From NCBI GenBank assembly GCA_036365515.1, contig CM070875.1, positions 92,632,128 through 92,696,127 on the forward strand: 64,000 bases of DNA, given 5' to 3'. The notes beneath the pieces are model-generated. The model made no database searches. It was not told the DNA's origin and worked only from the letters and a program-made list of their open reading frames with translations. Positions 57,132-64,000 of this stretch are shown piece after piece (within the stretch, counting starts at the first letter, position 1; every line of letters starts with the position of its first letter). Both the position numbers and the translations under genes were made by a program. The DNA comes from Torymus aiolomorphi (Eukaryota; Arthropoda; Insecta; Hymenoptera; Torymidae).

Positions 57132-58024
57132 TTGAGTCCCACGAGTAGCTAGGGAACTAAAGGTCCGCCGCCGCAGAGCCCCGCTTGCGGCGGTAAGGCG
57201 ACTAAGATACTCAGAGGTTGCGCCAGGTGCCTCTGAGGCTCCGTTAGAGACCCTCCAATATCCCGAGGGCCACGAATCCTATCGGCACGGGTCGCTTGAC
57301 ACTTTCGGATCAGGGGGTGTATATACCCATCCAGTCCACCACCTTGGATGTGGGGCTGCTTGTTGGCCATCGGCGCGATCCGGCCCCGGCTAGGCGGTAG
57401 CCGGGACTTACCTGCTCTACACTCACTTGGACGAACCCTGTTCCGGGTTGCCATCACATTCACACTGGGCCTCCCGTTTATAGGGGGCTTCCCACACACC
57501 AGGACTACCCGTTTATAGGGCGCCACATGCATGCAGCTACGCCTCACCTTTGCCCTCTCGCGTCGACTGAGCCTCCCCACCGGGCCATCCGGATCCCCTA
57601 CCAAGGTAGGTCCCCCGCCTGGCACTCGACAAGGTCCTTCAGCCCCTAGGGGAGGAACAGTGGGTCAAAGAAAACCAAAAAAAAATTTTGAGGCACACCT
57701 GTGGAAGAACGTTTTTTTCTGTATGCTACACAATACACGAGGAAACTTTCCAACACAGGAAAACTTTCTTGTGACACAGTTTTACACGCACATAAATTTT
57801 TCAAAAAAGATGCGCACACTTGTGAATACCCTTGCACGCGCGGAGGAAGCCACGAGCCCTCGTATGGATCCCCGCAATCTCACGTAAGAAGCTGCGTTTG
57901 TGTGTGCCCTGCGTCTTCACGAATACCCTTGCGCATATTTCGCGCCGTCACGTATTCCCCGCGCCCTTGCATATACCGCTGCGCTATCGCGTATGACTCC
58001 GGACCTTCGCGCAAGGGTACAAAT

Positions 58025-58747
58025 CCCGAATAGCACAAGACGTTTTTTAAACGTCATTATGACGTCAAATTTTAAACCTCACGACGTCAAAAATATAAGT
58101 TGATCAAACGTCATAAAAACGTCATAAAAACTTCATAAAAACTTCATAAAAAATCATAAAAACATCATAAAAACATCATAAAAACATCATAAAAACGTCA
58201 TAAAAACATCATAAAAACGTCATAAAAACATCATAAAACCGGAATAAATACGTCATAAAGGCATTATACTCATATATTTTTCGAAATCTTTGGAATTAAT
58301 CCATCTTTTTTTCTCGCTAGGTGGCGTCGAACAATCTCAAAGTAGAAAAATGAGGTTCAGTCTATAAGAGCAAATATTGAAAGAGAGGGTGGGGGGGGCT
58401 TCTTCATACATAAATATTATACGCCTGCTTAGACATATATATATAAAGACATATATATAAATGACGTTTTTATGACGTTTTTTATGACGTTTTTATCACG
58501 TTTTATATGACGTTTCTATAACGTTTATTTTATGTTCTTCCAACATTTTTCTAACGTCCTTCTAACAGATTTTTAACCTTTTTATGACGTCGAAAAAATG
58601 AAAAGAAATATCGGTAGAAAAATACTGCGGACATTTTCAACGTCTTAGTGACGTTATTATGAAGTTTGAGCAACTTATATTTCTGACGTCGCGAGGTTTA
58701 AAATTTGGTGTCATAATGACGTTTAAAAACGTCTTGTGCTATCCGGG
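58025..58747. mobile_element. Foldback element with ACGTCATAAAA reiterations
   Basis: A 723-bp insertion with inverted ends CCCGAATAGCACAAGACG (left) and CGTCTTGTGCTATCCGGG (right). Inside the left arm ACGTCATAAAA or close variants (CATCATAAAA) are repeated more than ten times; the right arm carries inverse copies (TTTTATGACGTTTTT). CRE-like palindromes TGACGTCA occur near each end (about 58055). The flanks GGGTACAAAT and ATTCCTGCAAG join into the sequence found uninterrupted in the other arm of the host repeat (GGGTACAAATTTCAGC, inverse at 61965-61980), so insertion is clear. No coding sequence. Confidence 0.8.
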
Positions 58748-59046
58748 ATTCCTGCAAGCTCTTGTAGACTCTCGGGCGCTTCGGCAGGGCCACGCGCGCT
58801 CGCGTTCGAAAATACTTCCTCGCAAGCTCGTGTAATCTTGCGCCGTCGCGTGATACCTCCCTATATTAATTTCATTATATACTGCGGCACTTCTTCCGTA
58901 GAACCGGTTAAAACTTTAACCTGAATGCGGCGAGAGATGCGAATTTTACGTAAAAGTGCATCTGCACGATCAGATTGTATTGGTCGCAAGGTCCCTGCCA
59001 AATGTCAGTTTTTCACGTTAAAACTGTGGTAAACAATTGTGTAAAG

Positions 59047-61440
59047 CAATTGAGGGGACGCGTGGAATAAGAGGCTAAGTCGACTTAGACCCTTTTTCCG
59101 CCCATCGGTTAAATGAGACAGATCATTACCTATCACCATGCAAAATATTACACGCCAAAAAATTTTTTTTCGGTGTTAAAATGAATGTTGTACATGGAAA
59201 ACGGGTCTAAGTCGAGTTAGACCGTTATTCCGAATATCGCTATAATAGTGTGAAATCCGTATCTGAAATATCACCTGTCATTATAAAAGCAGTATGTTTA
59301 CATTTTATCCTGCTTTCGTATACATAATAGGTACAGTGGTATGCTAAGTAGGATAATATGGTTACGCAACAGATAAAATTGTTATAAATGAATGTTGCAA
59401 ACAAAAATGTTTTGAGAAAATCTCAGCGAACGAGCAAGAAATATTATTCAATATATTCTATGATTTGAGAGAGAAAGAAAAGCAAGATTCGTTTATTTCA
59501 TCGTTACTGGCACGTCAAGAAATCAAGCAAAAACAATCGGACGTAATTAGTAAGCCTCGAGAATGTTCTTGGAATTATTCTGTAAAAATTAACGCAATCC
59601 CAACAAAAGTATGTAGACAATTTTTTCTAAGCGTTTTTAAAATTACAAAGAAACGATTACAAACAGTTTAATGTAAAATTAAAGTTAATAATGTTGATAT
59701 GGCCGATCTTCGTGGAAAACATTCCAACCGTCCACATAAACTTGACGTTGAGGTTTGCGAACTTGGATTAGAACATTTATATTCAATACCTCACGGAAAA
59801 TCGCATTATACTAATTCTGAAAGGCTATACTTTGAAAATCCAGATATAACTATAAAATCACTTCATGAATCATTTAAACTGTATTATTATGAAAAAAAGG
59901 ATATGGAATTAAAAATGTCATACTCTACTTATTGTAAATGGTATAAAGAAAATAGTCCCTTTTCTATTCATCAATCACGAACTGACACATGTGATTATTG
60001 TACAGAGTGTAAGCTAAAATTGTCAACAAATCCAAATGATTCTTGTAAAACCGAATATGATAAACATTTAGAAGCTGTTGAACAGTATTCGCAGATAAAA
60101 AAAAAAAATTTGAAAAATTGTAAAGTGCAAAAGGATATTGAAAGATTTACTTTCAATATCCTTTAACTTCAATATCTTTTAATGTATTTAACACAGAGCT
60201 TGTTATTGAATTTGACTATGGCCAGAATTTGCCGCTTCCTAAAATATCTGTTAGTGCACAATTCTACAAACGATTACTTTGGATGTTTATTTTCAATATT
60301 CACTGTCATAATGATTCAAACAGCACTTTTTTTTACATGCTAGAAAATGAATTTGGAAAAACTAGTAATTCTGTGGCGTCTTATTTGTATGAATTTATCA
60401 AAGACTATTTAGAAAAATACAATGTGAAAAAAAATAATTCTTCTATCAGATTCTTGCGGTGGACAGAACAAAAATATTACAATAACAAAGTTCTGTACAT
60501 GGTTGTCAAAAGCGTATAAAATAACTGTAGAGCAAATTTTTCCTGTGCGAGGACATTCTTTTAATCAGTGCGATAGAAATTTTGGTCTTTATGGAAAACA
60601 TAAAAAACGATTAGAAAACGTGTATAGAAAAGAAACGTCTGTTGAAATGTTACAAACATGTCGCCAAAATCCATCGCCATTCAATGTTGTTAATGGCTCC
60701 ATATTAATCAAAGACTGGGGGGTTAGAGATAGAAAAATTTTTTCGTAAAGTACCTTACTGCAAAGGCAAAAGATTTTCGATCCAAAAGTATGTCATTTTA
60801 TCGTACACAAAAAATGGCAATGTACAAGCATTTGAAGCGTATGATAAAAAATCTGTTATAGAGTTTAGTTTATTTTTATCATCGCATAAAAACTTAAAAT
60901 TTTGTTATGAAAAATTTAAAAAATCGACACTTCCAGTTTTAAAAAAAGAAAAAGTTAACGATCTGAAGTCGTTGTTAATTTACATTCCTAAAGAAGAACA
61001 GAGCTACTGGCAATCTCTATTAAAAAGTATTAAATCAAAATAAATAATTTATTTACAATTATTGTAAATAGAGTTAGTTATTATTAATTATTTTTTTAGA
61101 AAAATGTTTATATTAATGTTATTATTTTTGTTTTGACATTTAATTTGTGAAATAAAATTATATTTGCATTTTTTACTGATTAATCCTTGACCTACTTTAT
61201 TAAATTTGGATAATATTCGGAAAAAGGATCTAACTCATTTTTTTTTAATTCTTATAATTTTTTTTGTGGTTATATAATATATAAAAATTTTATCATAAAA
61301 TGTTTCATTCATTGTTAGCTTTCATTTGATAAAAGTTTTATTCATATTTATTAAGCCAATAAAAATTTTTATTGTTTTTTTGATTATCTCAAAATGTACG
61401 TTTTTGAGTTAGCCCCTTATTCCGAATAGCCCCTCAATTG
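59047..61440 (+). mobile_element. DNA transposon with AGGGG inverted ends and CAATTG flanks
   Basis: CAATTG occurs at 59047-59052 and 61435-61440. Between them the element begins AGGGGACGCGTGGAATAAG and ends with the inverse of AGGGGCTATTCGGAATAAGG, followed on both sides by GGCTAA(C/G)TC. Because CAATTG is itself a palindrome it can be a 6-bp target duplication or part of the ends. Subterminal palindromes TCTAAGTCGACTTAGA (about 59085) and TCTAAGTCGAGTTAGA (about 59208) probably serve as protein-binding sites. The interior encodes a broken transposase-like protein on the plus strand. Confidence 0.75.
59387..61044 (+). pseudogene. Transposase-like protein of the SD-C-GGQN type (broken)
   Basis: Several frames line up as one protein. 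The first has a Cys cluster (NVANKNVLRKSQ region, CCKQKCFEK in the homologous frame) and continues to KVCRQFFLSVFKITKKRLQT (ending 59671). The second (59699-60166) has RGKHSNRPHKLDVEV and the zinc-like QSRTDTCDYCTECKLKL. The third (60229-60519) has LPKISVSAQFYKRLLWMFIF. After a frameshift near 60449 comes SDSCGGQNKN, then PVRGHSFNQCDRNFGLYGK (60503-60748), and after another shift near 60735 a C-terminus to 61044. The HSF..CDR.FG and GGQN blocks match a large uncharacterised transposon-associated family in arthropods. The aspartates suggest a DDE-type nuclease; that is inference. Confidence 0.65.
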
Positions 61441-61496
61441 AGCACTTTTGAGTTCGTCTGAGGTATGTATAAATGCAATTACATATAATTATGGTC

Positions 61497-61751
61497 ATTA
61501 TATACTGCGGCACTTCGTTCGTACAAGGGAATTTACGTTTAAACACTCATTTTTCTATGTACGCGATCAATTTTATCATAAAATTTGTGTATTATCAAAA
61601 TGTTAACTAAACCAGGATTGTTACTATTGCGCAAAAATAACCATTATGCTCTGCAAACGATTATAAACTTATCAATAATTTTTACTTGCTGTGTATAAAA
61701 AATAAATTCATGTCAATGTCCTTGTACGGAAGAAGTCTCTCAGTATATAAT
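61497..61751. mobile_element. Short inverted-repeat segment (MITE candidate)
   Basis: ATTATATACTGCGGCACTTC at 61497 is inverted at 61732-61751 (GAAGTCTCTCAGTATATAAT region), with GTACAAGG/CCTTGTAC next to it, giving ends of about 32 bp. The left-end sequence occurs again at 58874 in the left arm of the large inverted repeat. It may be an independent MITE or the inner end of the large repeat. Confidence 0.5.
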
Positions 61752-62020
61752 GAAATTAATATAGGAAGATGAGTTAAACTAACTTTTAGAACGTGCGAAC
61801 GAAAGCGTTAAGTTGCGTAAAGAGAATCGTGGTTAGTCGTTACCACACGCGATACTGGGCTCTTCAGTTTTTCTCACGGTCCGCGTGACGGCGCGTGATT
61901 ACGCGAGCTTGCGAGGAAGTATTTTCGAACGCGAGCGCTCGTGGCCCTGCCCAAGCGCATGGCTGAAATTTGTACCCTTGCGCGAAGATCCGGAGTCATA
62001 CGCGAGAGCGCAGGGGTATA

Positions 62021-62286
62021 TCGACGGCTGAGCAGAACAGCATCGTAACCCGGCGCCCGGATGAAGAACGTCGCATCTTCACTCGTGGACGAACAACGTC
62101 GTATCTCACCGGCCTGTTGAAGAACGACATATCTCGCCGCGTGGAAGAAGAACGTCGTATCTTGCCGTATACTAGCCACGTACTGGCTGTAAACGCACCA
62201 AGATACGACGTTCTTCGTCCGCGCGGCGAGGTACGACGTTCTTCAATCGGGCGCCGAGATACGTCGTTGTTCCGCTCAGCCGTCGA
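62021..62286. mobile_element. Foldback MITE with GAAGAACGTCGTATCT reiterations, TA target
   Basis: A 266-bp element with ends TCGACGGCTGAGCAGAAC and GTTCCGCTCAGCCGTCGA. The word GAAGAACGTCGTATCT or its inverse occurs about seven times. The flanks ...GGGGTATA and TATGCAAGGGCGCGGGG correspond, in inverse, to the uninterrupted CGCCCTTGCATATACCGCTG at about 57970, an empty site in the left arm of the same large repeat. Comparison gives a TA duplication, as for Tc1/mariner-type transposition. No coding sequence. Confidence 0.8.
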
Positions 62287-62713
62287 TATGCAAGGGCGCG
62301 GGGAATATGCTAGTGCGCGGGGTATGCGCGAGGGTATTCGTGAAGACGCAGGGCCCACACAAGCGCAGGTTCTTACGTGAGCTTGCGGAGATCCATACGA
62401 AGGCTCGTGGCTTCCTCCGCGCGTGCGCGGGTATTCACAAGTGCACGCGTCTTTTCCTGGGACTTTAATCAGTAAATCTTGTCGCGTGCTATTTTCGTAC
62501 ATGTAGATATACAAAAGCATATAAAATTAAGCGTGAAATCTTATATATCGCGCGTTCAAAGTTACAGAATAACCCCCCAGTGCGGACGAAGACTGAAGGT
62601 ATATCCGCTCGAGCACGGGCGCGCATGGCTCTATCCGCAAGCTCAAGGGCTCGATCACCGGGTAAATCCCAAATTCAAGAACACACACAAACTCACTCGG
62701 GAACGGAAGAGTT

Positions 62714-63106
62714 TTGTCACGTCCAACCTCACCCCTGGTGAAGCTAGTGCAAGTGAATCAGCTGTCTCGTAGGCTGGCTTCACTAGCGCGATGGAGTGAT
62801 AATCATTGCGGGCATGCGTTATCATCAAAGATGATACCAAAAATTTTCTCACAGGAGGATAAAGAGAGCGAAGTGATAAAAGAGAGCGCTACAATTGACA
62901 GTGGTACAAAAGAGTGGTCGAAGGGATTCGAAAGCTCAGCGTTCTGGAGAGCTACATTTGACACCGAGCAACGGGCAAAAAAGCAACCGTCTATCAAGGG
63001 AATTTTCGCCAAACGATATAAGCGTACACGCACAATGAAGAAACTTACTTCGTCCTCAACGACCTCAACCCTGACTCGTACTGAATATCCCACACTCTTT
63101 AAATGA
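62714..63106 (+). CDS. Doubtful 130-codon frame
   Basis: It reads MSRPTSPLVKLVQVNQLSRR and ends STLTRTEYPTLFK. It is Lys/Ser/Thr-rich, has no domain I recognise, no homologue in the window and an uncertain start. The surrounding sequence (62480-63260) shows no other feature. It may be the fragment of an exon or chance. Confidence 0.15.
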   Translation: MSRPTSPLVKLVQVNQLSRRLASLARWSDNHCGHALSSKMIPKIFSQEDKESEVIKESATIDSGTKEWSKGFESSAFWRATFDTEQRAKKQPSIKGIFAKRYKRTRTMKKLTSSSTTSTLTRTEYPTLFK

Positions 63107-63269
63107 ATTAAATATAATTAATAAAGATGTTAAGATTAGGAAGAGATATTTTTCGACAAAATATTTTTTAAGTAAAAACTCTTAGTTTAAATAAATTTCT
63201 CATAACTTTATTATAAATATAACGAGCAAACAAAAAACAAACGAATTTATCATTTTCTAAATCTATTTT

Positions 63270-64000
63270 TTAATCTTCTTCGCTCTGATCTGAGTTTGCG
63301 CTATCGGATTCTTTCGGAGTGAATGTATTATAATAAGTATGATGATTTGGCGGTATTATATTGCTTTTGCACAAACATAGCAAGTCTTTTAACTTAGCAG
63401 CGGGTAAGCCTTGCTCACCCACGTAAGCTTTTTTTAAATTATATTTCTTGTTAATATTGATTTCGTATTTCGCAGATGCATAAACATACATAGAGAACAC
63501 GTGTTTATTCCTGTTCTGGCCAGCGCAATTGTCCGACCACAAAAGAAAATCTGTCACGCCCGGTGCAACCCGTTTTTCAATGTACTTAGCGTCACTTTCA
63601 CTCCACACATAACAACACCCTTCGTAACGTGCGACATCAAAAATAGTGAAGTTGTAGACCGCGAGCTTGCGCTTGTAATAAAGCGAACTAGCGTCTGATT
63701 TTGGTGTGCTCAAAACTTTCCGAAAATCGAATACAATCATACTCGTAGTTTCTTTTGTGTTTTCCGCTATTTCTTCGTCTTCCTTTTTTACGCTCCTTGC
63801 TTTTACTTTATTAATTATGTGTGCAGCATATTTTGCTTCTAATCCTTTTTTATTTTCAGCAGTAGCATTCACGTAGCCTACACATTGATCACATTGATCT
63901 TTTTTGGGGTGGAAAAAGCTGATGTTAAATTTCGTGTTGAAAACATCATAGTAATGATGTTTCGAGGCTATAGATTTTCCATTCTCTTTTGTCCATTGTT
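63270..64000 (-). pseudogene. Second SD-C-GGQN type transposase-like protein (partial, runs off window)
   Basis: The frame is open from the window edge (64000) to a stop at 63270. It starts in a region with FFHPKKDQCDQC, then IVFDFRKVLSTPKSDASSLY, YKRKLAVYNFTIFDVARYEG, YVWSESDAKYIEKRV and LLWSDNCAGQNRNKHVFSMY. These blocks correspond in order to the zinc-like and GGQN regions of the protein at 59387-61044. The region expected next (the HS...CDR..G block) is missing and the protein ends after about 100 further residues in an acidic tail, so it looks internally deleted or ends with an alternative exon. The N-terminus lies beyond the window. Confidence 0.65.

Larger units (their letters stand above)
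53512..57668 (-). mobile_element. LOA-like non-LTR retrotransposon with 14-bp target duplication
   Basis: The insertion is bounded by the exact direct repeat GAACAGTGGGTCAA at 53512-53525 and 57655-57668. The element itself is 53526-57654 on the minus strand, with its 3' tail a (TAA)n tract (53527-53573 as TTA on the plus strand). Order 5' to 3' is a leader, ORF1 with a DUF4780-type domain, then ORF2 with endonuclease and RT. The 5' end looks complete, but ORF1 has a stop and ORF2 an internal deletion. Confidence 0.88.
53285..62480. mobile_element. Composite large inverted-repeat locus
   Basis: GC-rich sequence at 53285-53511 and 57669-58900 recurs in inverse orientation at 61719-62480 and partly at 62580-62660. 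For example TTGTGAATACCC...GGAGGAAGCCACGAGC (57810-57857) matches the inverse at 62406-62440, and AATACTTCCTCGCAAGCTCG (58820) matches the inverse at 61910. The arms have been invaded by an LOA element (53526-57654), a foldback MITE on the left (58025-58747), a foldback MITE on the right (62021-62286) and a DNA transposon in the loop (59053-61434). I cannot name the original family. Confidence 0.6.

Noticed and set aside
61874..62520. Arg-rich frames on both strands of the large-repeat right arm
   Set aside because: They follow the reiterated GAAGAACGTCGTATCT word and GC-rich arm; no domain is seen.

Overview
This window looks like transposon-packed, AT-rich chromatin from an arthropod nuclear genome, most probably an insect. 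The evidence is the set of families present: BEL/Pao and errantivirus-type Ty3/gypsy LTR retrotransposons, a Penelope-like element with a GIY-YIG domain, an LOA-like non-LTR element with a DUF4780-type ORF1, and long AT-rich satellite arrays. I see no conserved single-copy host gene, no tRNA or rRNA gene and no prokaryotic feature. Species or order cannot be decided from the sequence; a hymenopteran is possible but unproven.

Layout. 1-5514: decayed BEL/Pao copy 1, interrupted by a palindromic element. 5515-9084: a chain of short inverted-repeat elements separated by (TA)n runs, plus a 354-bp palindrome carrying hammerhead-like motifs and a 1.37-kb palindrome. 9085-10930: non-coding DNA with a divergent tandem duplication and a (TG)n run. 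11036-12650: first block of a roughly 150-bp satellite. 12771-13156: TTAA-flanked palindromic MITE. 13935-21241: three near-identical Penelope-like copies (two in tandem, one inverted) inside one pair of direct repeats. 21295-22638: an unrecognised multi-exon-looking gene on the minus strand. 23757-36144: BEL/Pao copy 2 with its 3' LTR, split by a complete-length but broken errantivirus (26190-33098). 36145-51832: two large satellite blocks with higher-order repeats, separated by a 1.3-kb insertion with a 4-bp target duplication. 51870-52115: 28-bp minisatellite. 53285-62480: a large composite inverted-repeat locus invaded by an LOA element, two foldback MITEs and a DNA transposon. 63270-64000: a second, truncated member of the family encoded by that DNA transposon.

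Most coding capacity is broken. Both BEL copies carry stops and frameshifts and share YSDN where BEL reverse transcriptases usually have YVDD. The errantivirus has frameshifts in gag, pol and env. The LOA element lacks the RT catalytic motif and RNase H. Only Penelope copy A has a long intact reading frame (806 codons).

The most unusual structure is the (TA)n-embedded cluster at 5544-7598. Six neighbouring elements, and a seventh at 43888-44129, share a core containing GACTAAAGAAATAAT, or close variants, but have mutually unrelated inverted termini. Each also repeats its own terminal word several times internally. I know of no described family with this conserved-core, variable-terminus design.
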